Of a stretch of 64,000 nt of DNA, positions 45,473-53,896 are shown piece after piece. The stretch comes from Marinobacter litoralis. GTDB taxonomy: Bacteria > Pseudomonadota > Gammaproteobacteria > Pseudomonadales > Oleiphilaceae. Location: the NCBI RefSeq assembly GCF_003336705.1, contig NZ_QMDL01000001.1, forward strand, positions 558,001 through 622,000, given 5' to 3'. Position 1 is the stretch's first letter, and each line of letters begins with the position of its first letter. A model generated the notes under the pieces. It searched no databases and was not told the DNA's origin. It saw only the letters and a program-made list of their open reading frames with translations. A program made the position numbers and the translations under genes.

Positions 45473-46747
45473 ATGACTCAAGAAACCTTTTGGATTGCCG
45501 CAGCGGTATTGATTTTGTTCGCTATGGCATTCGTGTTGTATCCGGTGCTTTTCCATCGGCCCAAATCAAGAATTGAAACAGATCTTAGAAATCAAAACCT
45601 GTTGGCCTACAAGTCGCGACTCCGGGAGCTGGAAGTCGAACACGAAGCAGGTATTTTGGATCAGCAAAGTTACGAACAGCTGAAAGATGAACTGGCCGGT
45701 TCGATGCTGGATGACGTGCCTGAAAATGCCCGGCCCGAGAAGCGAATTCCCGGGCGCCGAAGTGCCACGGCAGTGGCTTTGTTGGCGCTTTTGTTACTGC
45801 CGCCAAGTGCTTATTTTGCGTACCAGGAATGGGGCTCTATGGGACAGGTGGAGCAGTATCTCACCATGCAGGAGATGAACGCTTCCGGAGCCGACCAGGT
45901 GGCACGTATGTCGGAACTCGCCGACCAGCTGCGGGAACGTCTGGAAGAAAACCCCGAGAATATTGATGGCTGGGCCATGCTTGCTCAAACCTATATGCGG
46001 GTAGAGCGTTATCAAGAGGCCGCTGCGGCGTATCAGCGCTTGGCTGAGCTGGTTAAAGACGACCCGGCCTCGAGTGCGGTTGCTTACGGTTTGTCTGCAC
46101 AGGCTTTATTTTTCAAAACGGAAGGTGAAATCACGCCAAGGGTTCAGCAGGCCATCGATAACGCATTGGCGTTAGATGCGACCGAAGTGAATTCGCTCGG
46201 CTTGCTGGGTATTCACGCCTTTAGCCAACAGAATTACCGTAAAGCGATTGAGTATTGGGAAACCATTACGGAAGCTGCGCCAAATCATCCGCAAATTGCA
46301 TCGATTCGCGGTGGTATTGCCGAAGCTTATGGACGGTTGGGTGAAACACCGCCGTCTCAGGCCGTTGAACAAGCCCAGGCCACATCGGCTGGTGTAGATC
46401 TTCGGGTGTCCATTGATGACGCATTTAAGGAGCAGGTGCCTGCTGACACGACATTGTTTATTTTCGCCCGCCCGGCGGGGGCAACTGGCGGCGCTCCGGT
46501 AGCCGTGACGCGCTTAACGGCCGGAGCCTTGCCAGTTAACGTTCGCTTGGACGACAACTATGCGATGTCCCCGGAAGCGACCATTTCGGCTGTTGACGAA
46601 GTCGTGGTGGTGGCGCGTCTGAGCCGCAGCGGCTCCATCAGCGCCCAGCCCGGCGATTGGCAAGGGCAGGTCACGGCGGATGTTGTTGCGCCTGATGCTG
46701 CTGGCCAGCCGGTGGAGTTGATTATCAACCAACAGCTTACCAACTGA
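45473..46747 (+). CDS. ccmI: CcmI, TPR apocytochrome chaperone
   Basis: CcmI binds the C-terminus of apocytochromes and presents them to CcmFH. The 424-residue protein has two membrane segments (about 5-24 and 98-118) flanking a cytoplasmic coiled coil, then periplasmic TPR repeats (NIDGWAMLAQTYMRVERYQEA; LLGIHAFSQQNYRKAIEYWE) and a C-terminal beta-rich domain. It ends the ccm operon and converges on batD. Confidence 0.92.
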   Translation: MTQETFWIAAAVLILFAMAFVLYPVLFHRPKSRIETDLRNQNLLAYKSRLRELEVEHEAGILDQQSYEQLKDELAGSMLDDVPENARPEKRIPGRRSATAVALLALLLLPPSAYFAYQEWGSMGQVEQYLTMQEMNASGADQVARMSELADQLRERLEENPENIDGWAMLAQTYMRVERYQEAAAAYQRLAELVKDDPASSAVAYGLSAQALFFKTEGEITPRVQQAIDNALALDATEVNSLGLLGIHAFSQQNYRKAIEYWETITEAAPNHPQIASIRGGIAEAYGRLGETPPSQAVEQAQATSAGVDLRVSIDDAFKEQVPADTTLFIFARPAGATGGAPVAVTRLTAGALPVNVRLDDNYAMSPEATISAVDEVVVVARLSRSGSISAQPGDWQGQVTADVVAPDAAGQPVELIINQQLTN

Positions 46748-46762
46748 TTGGTCTTATGAATG

Positions 46763-46793
46763 CCCGGTCGGCTAGCTAGACAGTCCGGCCGGG
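46763..46793. terminator. Hairpin between convergent ccmI and batD
   Basis: CCCGGTCGG (46763-46771) and CCGGCCGGG (46785-46793) form an imperfect stem overlapping the batD stop codon. No T-run is present on either side. It may act as a shared boundary for the two converging operons. Confidence 0.4.
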
Positions 46794-48505
46794 TAAAGCG
46801 GAGCCAGTCCGTTTTGATCTTCCTTCCGAGTTTCCCCTTGCCTTAGTTGCGTCACCGCCTTCGCCAGATTGTCTCTTACGGTCTTGTCAGAGCCTGCGGA
46901 GTCTGGCGTTTTCGCTGCATAGAGGCTGGCCTGGAAATCTCTAAGTGCTTCATCAAGATTGCGGTTGTTGCTGTAGCGAACGACATCAGAAGTATCGTTA
47001 AAGTTCTGCTCAGGGAATCGTTCGCGTGCCCAGCGAACCAGCAAAACTGAGGTTTCGGGTGCTCCATTCTGAATTGCGGTTGTAAGCCGTAGAAAACGGT
47101 CTTTCTCGGTACCACCGACGGTGGGGGTATCGTTCAACTTTGTGGCGGGTTGTTTTCTGCGAGAGAGCCACCAGAGCGCAACGGTGATCAGCCAAAGGCT
47201 GCCCAACAATAAGGTGGTCCATAGCCAGGGAGAACGCTTATCAGCGTCGGTATCGAGTGTTCCTTCTGGCGGCTGGTCGGTTGTTGGCTCAGGCCCCGAA
47301 GGTTCGGAGACAGTCGGCGTTGCTGTTGCTGTACCACCTTCGATTCGGTAACTCCGGGCAGGTAATACGGCTTCTTCCAATTGCTCCGTTCGGGTGTTCC
47401 ACCAAGGTACTCGAACTTCAGGAATAACAATCTCTCCTGAGTGTACCGGAACCAGCGCAGCTTCCAGCTGCAAGGTGGACTCAATACCGTCCGGAGTGGA
47501 TTCGGTGTTTCTTCGGGGTTGTTCGGGGTAGTGCCGAAGGGCGCCAGGGTATTTAACCGAGAGCGGTGGCAGGGCTTCGGAGGGAAGGCCGGAAGCCTGC
47601 ATTACAATGTTTCGGGTCAGGTTGCTGCCTGCCGTTAATACTTCGTTGTCGGGCAGGCCGTCTTCCTCCAACGCGAGATTGTCGGCCGGCAGCCAGGGCT
47701 GGCCTGCTGGGTAATCAGCGGGCACAGGTTTTACTTGCACGGGATAGAGCTGCTGGCTGTCCCTTAAGAATCGAAGGGCGCCGTTGGCTTCTCTGACTTG
47801 ACCTTCAAAGCGGATGGCCGGCAGCTCTAGTTCTCCGGGTGTCTGCGGGAAAATTGCGTAACGCCGCTCAACCACACGGTACCGTTTTCCATCGCGCTGG
47901 GTGGTGAACTCCCGCTGTTTACCCAAGCTTTCTATAATGGCATCGGGGTGTTGAGGATCGGACAGCTCACCGCGTATCAGGTTGCCCGAGAAATAGAGCT
48001 GCACCGTTAAGACCAGCTGCTCCTGCACATAGACTTCTGCCTTGTCTGCAGACAACTCGACAAAACTGTCACGGTTAGCGACCGGTTGATCCGGAGGCGT
48101 GCCTGAGACGACTTCAACAGTGACAGGTTTGGAGCTGGCGTCTTTGAATTTAAGCGCCGGGATAGTCAGGGTGCCGGTGCGTGTCGGCGCGAGTTGATAG
48201 GTCCAGGTGATTTCGCCCACCATGTCGCCATTGACGGTTTGCACGCTGTAGCGTTGATTGCGTGCGAGTATCTCGAAATCTGGTTCCACTTGCTCAATGT
48301 TCGGTGAGGGTAACTGCGACAAATCGAAGTTGAACAGGTTGCTGAGATTGAGTTCGATGTCCATCGATCCTTTTACGGTCAATGTCAGCACTTCGCCCTC
48401 ATAGAGCTGAGTCCGATCCGGCTCCGCCGTCAGCTCATTGGCGGACAGTGGGCCGGAAAGAACGAGCAAAAGGCACAAGAGGGAAGACAGAAGGTTCTTT
48501 ACCAT
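46772..48505 (-). CDS. batD: BatD-like membrane protein
   Basis: A 577-residue protein with a signal peptide (about 1-23), tandem beta-sandwich domains starting ELTAEPDRTQLYEGEVLTL, and a membrane helix near 430-450 followed by a cytoplasmic helical tail (RLTTAIQNGAPETSVLLVRW). This is the BatD (oxygen tolerance) architecture. Bat proteins are linked to aerotolerance in Bacteroides and to stress resistance elsewhere; the biochemical role is not established. It overlaps the upstream VWA-TPR gene by 7 bases and is last in the operon. Confidence 0.85.
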   Translation of the reverse strand: MVKNLLSSLLCLLLVLSGPLSANELTAEPDRTQLYEGEVLTLTVKGSMDIELNLSNLFNFDLSQLPSPNIEQVEPDFEILARNQRYSVQTVNGDMVGEITWTYQLAPTRTGTLTIPALKFKDASSKPVTVEVVSGTPPDQPVANRDSFVELSADKAEVYVQEQLVLTVQLYFSGNLIRGELSDPQHPDAIIESLGKQREFTTQRDGKRYRVVERRYAIFPQTPGELELPAIRFEGQVREANGALRFLRDSQQLYPVQVKPVPADYPAGQPWLPADNLALEEDGLPDNEVLTAGSNLTRNIVMQASGLPSEALPPLSVKYPGALRHYPEQPRRNTESTPDGIESTLQLEAALVPVHSGEIVIPEVRVPWWNTRTEQLEEAVLPARSYRIEGGTATATPTVSEPSGPEPTTDQPPEGTLDTDADKRSPWLWTTLLLGSLWLITVALWWLSRRKQPATKLNDTPTVGGTEKDRFLRLTTAIQNGAPETSVLLVRWARERFPEQNFNDTSDVVRYSNNRNLDEALRDFQASLYAAKTPDSAGSDKTVRDNLAKAVTQLRQGETRKEDQNGLAPLYPAGLSS

Positions 48506-50319
48506 GGTGTACCGCCCTCGTCGCGTTGGGTCTGGCGTTGTTGATACTGCTGCAGGAACTTACGTTGCAGCAACCCCCCCGGGTTGTCAGGCACTTTCCG
48601 AAGCATCTGTTCTTGCCCTTGGCTCAGGGGTTGCTCGTTCAGTGGTACAGGCGCTTCGGCGCCGGGTGTCTGTTCGGGATTTTGGTCCGATGGCTGGGCG
48701 TTGGCCTCTTGCTCGGTTTCCGACTGCTCTGGCTCTTGCTGCCCTTGTGGCTGCTGATCGTCCTGATGTTGGCTTTCAGGAGATTGCTGGTTGTCCTGAT
48801 CCTGTTGTTCACCGTTCTGGCTTTCGGTGCCATCATTGGACTGCGATTCATCGCTTTGTTGAGAGTCGCCACTCTGGTTGTCGGAATTGTTTTGCTGCGA
48901 ATTCTGGTTTTGCTGCTGATTCTCTTCGCCGTTTTGATCCTGGTTCTGTTGTTGCTCCAGAAGTTGCTTGACCAGATCATAATTGAAACGGGCGTCGGCG
49001 TGTTCAGGGTGCTTTTCTAGTACTTGCTCGTAGGCTTCAAGAGCTTTTTCCAGCTTGCCTGCTCGGGCGAGGGCATTGCCACGATTGTAGTCACCGGCAA
49101 TGTCGCCGGATTCTGAAAATGCTTCGGTGGCCTCGTCATACTTTCCGGCCCGGTAAAGCGCGGAGCCTCGCCAAGCGGGTTGTTCCAATAACTCGGCGGC
49201 TTTGTGCGGATTTTGCTCGATCAGCTCAGGACCACGCTGGTCCTCCCTTTGCCACAGGCTACCCCAGTCCAGCGCCATCGCGGGCCTTGGGGCCATGGTG
49301 ATTGGCAGCATGGAAAGCGCGAGAATCGCAAAAGCCCCTCGGCGCCAGCCCATCAGCAATAACGGCAATGCCAACCATAGCAGCCAATAACCGTCATCTT
49401 GCCAGCGGTTGATGGTGAGGCCGTCCTCGCTTTCCTGCCAATCTTCAGTCGCCTTGGGCTCTACGTTTAATGCCAGTATGTCGGTGTCATCCAGTGTTAT
49501 TTGGTGGCTTTGCCCACCAGATTGGTTGGCAAGGTTCGCGAGCGCATCGGGGTTTGCTTTGGTAATCACGATGTTGTTCCCGTCCCGAATGAAACCGTGA
49601 CGGGGTAGGGGGATCGGGCCGCCTTCTTCGGTGCCAACGGTCAGAGTGCTGAGAGTGTATGGCGTAACGCTGAGCTGTTCGATAACGCTGTTTCTATAGC
49701 TTTCCGATACATCGTCGGCAATCAGAAGAATGCGGCCACGCCCGGGCGCGCCATTGTTCAACAAATTGACAGCTTCCTTTACGGCAAGATCGGTGCGGTT
49801 GCCTTGTGCTGGCATGATTGTGGGCTCGAGCACGCTGAGCATAGCTTGAATGGTTCGGTGGTCCTCGGTAAGCGGCGTTACCACATGGGCATCACCGGCA
49901 TACACCAGCAGAGCGGTAAGGCCGCCTTGGCGTTGCTCGAGAATATCCCGGATCTTGCGTTTGGCGAGGGTCAGCCTGTCCGGCTCGGTATCCGTGGCCA
50001 GCATCGACAGCGACAAGTCCAGCGCAATCACAAGGCTGTCTTGGGGTTGTTTCAGCGGTGTGGGTGCTTGCCGCCAACTCGGTCCAGCCAGCGCAACGGC
50101 AAGAACGATAAGCGCAAGACTAAAGGGCCAGAAGGGGGATGCGGTGGCACGATCAGAGGCACTGCCGGGCCGGCGAATCAAAGGTTTGAGCAGTTCCGGC
50201 GTAATATACCGGCCCCAGCCAGCATCGCCTTGTTTGAGGCGGTTTTGCAGCACGTATATCACAGGGATGGCGAAGACTAAACAAAGCCAAAGCGGCCGTA
50301 AAAAATGGAAATCAGCCAC
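48499..50319 (-). CDS. batB: BatB/BatC fusion: VWA domain plus TPR protein
   Basis: This 606-residue protein combines what are two genes (batB, batC) in some bacteria. It has two N-terminal membrane helices, a VWA domain (from about 90) with a MIDAS-like DLSLSM, a third membrane region near 315-345, TPR repeats (about 365-450; GDYNRGNALARAGKLEKALEAYE) and a low-complexity tail (about 452-575) made almost wholly of Gln, Asn, Ser, Asp and Glu. The tail ends in a conserved short segment with VPDNPGGLLQRKFLQQYQQR. Overlaps on both sides show tight cotranscription with batA and batD. Confidence 0.87.
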   Translation of the reverse strand: MADFHFLRPLWLCLVFAIPVIYVLQNRLKQGDAGWGRYITPELLKPLIRRPGSASDRATASPFWPFSLALIVLAVALAGPSWRQAPTPLKQPQDSLVIALDLSLSMLATDTEPDRLTLAKRKIRDILEQRQGGLTALLVYAGDAHVVTPLTEDHRTIQAMLSVLEPTIMPAQGNRTDLAVKEAVNLLNNGAPGRGRILLIADDVSESYRNSVIEQLSVTPYTLSTLTVGTEEGGPIPLPRHGFIRDGNNIVITKANPDALANLANQSGGQSHQITLDDTDILALNVEPKATEDWQESEDGLTINRWQDDGYWLLWLALPLLLMGWRRGAFAILALSMLPITMAPRPAMALDWGSLWQREDQRGPELIEQNPHKAAELLEQPAWRGSALYRAGKYDEATEAFSESGDIAGDYNRGNALARAGKLEKALEAYEQVLEKHPEHADARFNYDLVKQLLEQQQNQDQNGEENQQQNQNSQQNNSDNQSGDSQQSDESQSNDGTESQNGEQQDQDNQQSPESQHQDDQQPQGQQEPEQSETEQEANAQPSDQNPEQTPGAEAPVPLNEQPLSQGQEQMLRKVPDNPGGLLQRKFLQQYQQRQTQRDEGGTPW

Positions 50320-51331
50320 GATCAGCCTCCGTTTCAGGCATAGAGCGAGACCGGGAATTGGCGAAGCGGAGCACCATCAACGTCAGCCAGATCACGATGG
50401 CAAGGCCCGCCGGCCAAATGTAAAGCTCGGTCACCGGTCGGAAGAACTGGCCCTCCTGTTCAATGGGCTCCAGTTGGTTAATGCTGTCGTAAATCATCTC
50501 GAGCTCGGGCAGGCTGCGGGCCCGGAAGTATCGGCCACCGGTATGCTCGGCCATACGGGTAAGCAGCTCTTCGTCCAGATCCCGTGACGGATTCACGCGA
50601 CGGGTGCCCAGCAACCCGCGTTGAATCACGGATTCCGCACCAATACCGATGGTGTAGAGCCTTACGCCGGCTGCGGCCGCGATGTCCGTGGCTTTGTCCG
50701 GACTGATTTCGCCTGCCGTATTGGCACCGTCGGTAAGCATGATGGCGACGCGCTGTTCTTGGGGCCGGTCACGCAGCCGTTTCACTGCAAGACCCACGGC
50801 ATCACCGATGGCGGTCGCGCGGCCCGCCATGCCCAGACCGGATTCAATCAAAAGTGTCCGAACCGTCTCTCGGTCGAAGGTGAGGGGGGCCTGAACGTAG
50901 GGCTCAGTGCCGAAAAGAATGAGTCCGAGCCGGTCGCCTTCCCGCTGATCGATAAAGTCGTTAAGCACACGCTTTACCGCTTGTAGGCGATTGATGCTGC
51001 GCCCATGCAACACCATGTCTTGCTCTTCCATACTGGGCGATATATCCACCACTAACATCAGGTCGCGCCCGGTGATGGGCATCTGAACTTGCTCGCCAAC
51101 ATGTTGAGGCCGGCCGAGTGCGATCACCAGACAAATCCAGGCGGCCAGAATCAACAAGCTTCGCCACCACGGATTGGGCCTGCCCTGTGTGCTGACCCCC
51201 GGCATATCGGCAAGCCAATGCCCCACTGGGATAACCGGAGCATCCACGGGCTCACTCTTTTGCTTTCTGGCAATCAGAAGCAGGGGTAGAAAAACAAGCA
51301 ATAACGCCCATGGGTAAGCCAGGTTGATCAT
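50312..51331 (-). CDS. batA: BatA-like VWA membrane protein
   Basis: A 339-residue protein with two N-terminal helices (MINLAYPWALLLVFLPLLLI and WRSLLILAAWICLVIAL), a VWA domain with the intact MIDAS motif DISPSM and later TDG aspartate (MLTDGANTAGEIS), and a C-terminal helix. ATG 51331 is chosen over an upstream in-frame GTG because GGAGG lies eight bases upstream. VWA proteins often work with MoxR ATPases, and one is encoded in this operon. It overlaps batB and the DUF4381 gene. Confidence 0.87.
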   Translation of the reverse strand: MINLAYPWALLLVFLPLLLIARKQKSEPVDAPVIPVGHWLADMPGVSTQGRPNPWWRSLLILAAWICLVIALGRPQHVGEQVQMPITGRDLMLVVDISPSMEEQDMVLHGRSINRLQAVKRVLNDFIDQREGDRLGLILFGTEPYVQAPLTFDRETVRTLLIESGLGMAGRATAIGDAVGLAVKRLRDRPQEQRVAIMLTDGANTAGEISPDKATDIAAAAGVRLYTIGIGAESVIQRGLLGTRRVNPSRDLDEELLTRMAEHTGGRYFRARSLPELEMIYDSINQLEPIEQEGQFFRPVTELYIWPAGLAIVIWLTLMVLRFANSRSRSMPETEADRG

Positions 51332-51795
51332 AGCTGGGCCTCCAACCAAAGCGACGTAAATGCCAGCGCATTACGGGGATCAATCGCAGGCTTGGGTTGC
51401 CAGGCAGCGGTAACCATCGCTTCCGCTGTGGGACGGGATGCAATGCGGTCCTTGGGAAGGGTTTCCAGTAAGAAATCTACCCATTGGTCGCCGGTCATAG
51501 ATTCCGGATGACGGTCCGGGTGGGTTTGGCGTGCAACACGCTTGAGCAGCCGGTTCAGGTCACCATACCAGCCTGGTTCATTACGCACCTGCTGACTCAA
51601 CGTTGCCAGTTCTGCTTTGGCCTGACGCTTCCATAAGCTTCGCGCACGACGACGTTGCCAAGCCCATAACAAAGCGATCAATGCGATCAGACAAAAGGCC
51701 GCAAGCAACCACCAACCGGGCGCAGGAGGCCACCAGCCACCGGTTTCAGGCAGATAAATGTCTTTCAGCTGGGCGAGTGGGTCTTGGGGGTTCAT
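51328..51795 (-). CDS. DUF4381 membrane protein
   Basis: A 155-residue protein with a short head (DPLAQLKDIYLPETGGWWPPAPGW-type segment at residues 4-29), one membrane helix (about 30-50), and a basic cytoplasmic domain with a Trp-rich motif (WVDFLLETLP). This matches DUF4381, a constant member of proteobacterial moxR-bat operons with no known biochemical function. ATG 51795 is preferred; it overlaps the DUF58 stop by one base, and the longer frame upstream is a shadow of that gene. Confidence 0.85.
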   Translation of the reverse strand: MNPQDPLAQLKDIYLPETGGWWPPAPGWWLLAAFCLIALIALLWAWQRRRARSLWKRQAKAELATLSQQVRNEPGWYGDLNRLLKRVARQTHPDRHPESMTGDQWVDFLLETLPKDRIASRPTAEAMVTAAWQPKPAIDPRNALAFTSLWLEAQL

Positions 51796-52727
51796 CAGAT
51801 CCGTCCTCCCGGCCCGAGCTGAAGCCTCAATGCTTCGGCCGGAGTGTCCTGCGTCATGATGGTTGAAGCGTGTACGCCGGCGGTGCGAAAACATTCCGCC
51901 AACTGCTGTTCATGGCTGGAGATCTTGGCTTGCCAAGCCTGCTGGAAATGCGGATTGGCTGCATCAAACCAGACGGGGCCCTCAGGCCCGGCAACGGCAA
52001 ACTGACCGCTGCGCGGGAGTTCTTTTTCGAGCGGATCCATTATTCTCAGAGCGCTCACGCTGTTATGCCTCGACAGCGCTCCTAACAAACTGGTGGTTTC
52101 GTCGGATAGATTCATGAAATCGCTGACGATGAAAATACGGCTGCCGGTGTGAGCGACTCGACGTGCCTCGGACAGCGCTTTGTTCAAGTTCGGTCCTTCA
52201 GAAAACGCCGGGCTTGGAGGAATGCCGGGTTTGTGTTGCAGCCTGGCCATTGTATCCAAGAGCCGTAACAGCGATTTTTTGCGCCGGGCCGGCCGCAATA
52301 CGTCAAGCTCCTGATGATTGAAAACCAGCCCTCCCACTTGATCGCCAGCCATAAGAGCAAGCCACGCCAGCAGCGCGGTTATCTGAGCGCATCGGGCTTG
52401 TTTGTAAGCGCCGGTGCTGGCGAAGAACAGGGTGGGCCCCAAGTCAGCAATGAGCAGCACCGGGCGCTCGCGTTCTTCTTCGAACAGTTTGGTGTGGGGC
52501 GATTGGCGCCGAGCGGTCACGCGCCAGTCAATACTGCGAATATCGTCTCCGGGCTGGTATTGCCGTACTTCGGCAAAGGTCATGCCCCGGCCGCGCTGAC
52601 GCGATTGCCTTAAGCCCGCCTGACGGCCCCGCACCTGCCGGGCCGAGGGCAGTTTCAAAGCCCTGGCGTCGGCTTGTAAGCGAACCAGATCCTGCAAGGT
52701 GGCGTGGGTGACTGCTGTGTTGCCCAT
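51795..52727 (-). CDS. DUF58 protein
   Basis: A DUF58 protein with a VWA-like fold, soluble, encoded between the MoxR ATPase and the Bat membrane genes. Family marks are GRGMTFAEVRQYQPGDDIRSIDWRVTAR split over residues about 50-80, and FIVSDFMNLSDETTSLL. At 310 residues it is of normal size. ATG 52727 is chosen, though its ribosome site is weak; GTG 52766, just after moxR, would add 13 residues. Likely a cytoplasmic partner of the MoxR ATPase. Confidence 0.85.
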   Translation of the reverse strand: MGNTAVTHATLQDLVRLQADARALKLPSARQVRGRQAGLRQSRQRGRGMTFAEVRQYQPGDDIRSIDWRVTARRQSPHTKLFEEERERPVLLIADLGPTLFFASTGAYKQARCAQITALLAWLALMAGDQVGGLVFNHQELDVLRPARRKKSLLRLLDTMARLQHKPGIPPSPAFSEGPNLNKALSEARRVAHTGSRIFIVSDFMNLSDETTSLLGALSRHNSVSALRIMDPLEKELPRSGQFAVAGPEGPVWFDAANPHFQQAWQAKISSHEQQLAECFRTAGVHASTIMTQDTPAEALRLQLGPGGRI

Positions 52728-52767
52728 GGGTATTTCTCTTGTCGCCGAGGCGGGTTTTGCAAACACG

Positions 52768-53730
52768 TCAGGCGGTTACCGGAACCCGGTCGATCAGCCT
52801 TTGAAGCACGGCGTCGGCGGTCATGCCTTCGGCTTCCGCCTCGAAGGTCAGAAGAATCCGGTGACGAAGAACGTCAAAGGCCATGGTACGAACATCATCG
52901 GGTGTAACGTAGTCCCGGCCGTCCAGCCAAGCCAGTGCCCGGGCGCAGCGGTCCAGGGCAATCGTGCCGCGCGGGCTGGCACCAAAGGCCGTCCAGCGCG
53001 CCAGTTCCGGGTCGAGTGCAGCGGCATCTCGAGTCGCCAGTATTAGCGCCAGCAAATACTGCTCAACCGGTTCGGCCATATAGATGTTGGAAATTTCCTG
53101 CCGTGCTTCCATCACCTGATCTTCTGTTAGACGAATGTCTACGTTCGGAATTCCCTGACGGTAGTCACTGCGGGCCAGGTGCAGAATCTCTCTTTCAGCA
53201 TCGGCACTGGGGTAATCAATCACCACGTGCATGAGGAAGCGATCGAGCTGAGCTTCGGGCAGAGGGTAAGTGCCTTCCTGTTCAATCGGGTTTTGGGTGG
53301 CCATCACCATAAACAGTTTTGGCAGCGGGAAGGTCTGCATGCCCACACTGATCTGGCGTTCGCCCATGGCCTCAAGCAGCGCAGATTGCACTTTTGCGGG
53401 CGCGCGGTTGATTTCGTCTGCAAGCACCAGATTGTGGAATATGGGCCCGCGCTGGAATTCGAACAGGCCGGTTTCAGCCCGGTAGATTTCACTGCCTGTA
53501 ACGTCTGAAGGCAACAGGTCTGGCGTGAACTGAATCCGGTGGAAATCGCCTTCGATATGATCGGCAAGGGCTTTTACAGCGGTGGTTTTCGCCAGCCCGG
53601 GCGCACCCTCCACCAAAAGGTGGCCGTCGGCCAAGAGGGCAATCAAAAGACGGTCTACCAGCTTGTCCTGGCCGATGATGCGCTTCGCCAGTTGTGCTCT
53701 GAGGGCACCGAAAGTTTGCTGTAACGACAT
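52768..53730 (-). CDS. MoxR family AAA+ ATPase
   Basis: MoxR ATPases act as chaperones that remodel or activate VWA-containing partners, several of which are encoded downstream. The 320-residue protein has Walker A GAPGLAKTT, the MoxR sequence FTPDLLPSDVTGSEIY, Walker B LVLADEINRAPAKVQSALLEAM, and sensor 1 ATQNPIEQEGTYPLPEAQLDRF. ATG 53730 is chosen because the family starts near MSLQQTFGAL; an upstream in-frame start at 53826 has no support. It is the first gene of the bat operon and is divergent from gdhB. Confidence 0.92.
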   Translation of the reverse strand: MSLQQTFGALRAQLAKRIIGQDKLVDRLLIALLADGHLLVEGAPGLAKTTAVKALADHIEGDFHRIQFTPDLLPSDVTGSEIYRAETGLFEFQRGPIFHNLVLADEINRAPAKVQSALLEAMGERQISVGMQTFPLPKLFMVMATQNPIEQEGTYPLPEAQLDRFLMHVVIDYPSADAEREILHLARSDYRQGIPNVDIRLTEDQVMEARQEISNIYMAEPVEQYLLALILATRDAAALDPELARWTAFGASPRGTIALDRCARALAWLDGRDYVTPDDVRTMAFDVLRHRILLTFEAEAEGMTADAVLQRLIDRVPVTA

Positions 53731-53896
53731 GAGGTTTACTGCTCTTGGTATTGAAGGTCTGTTGGCGCCACCAAAATTGCGGCTAAGTAGTTGCCGAAGT
53801 TTTGAGGGCGGGCCAGCAAAAATCAAGGGTTTGACTATGCTTATGTGACGATAAGCGGATTACGTTTCTTTCACACAAACTAATTTGAGGTCGGAT

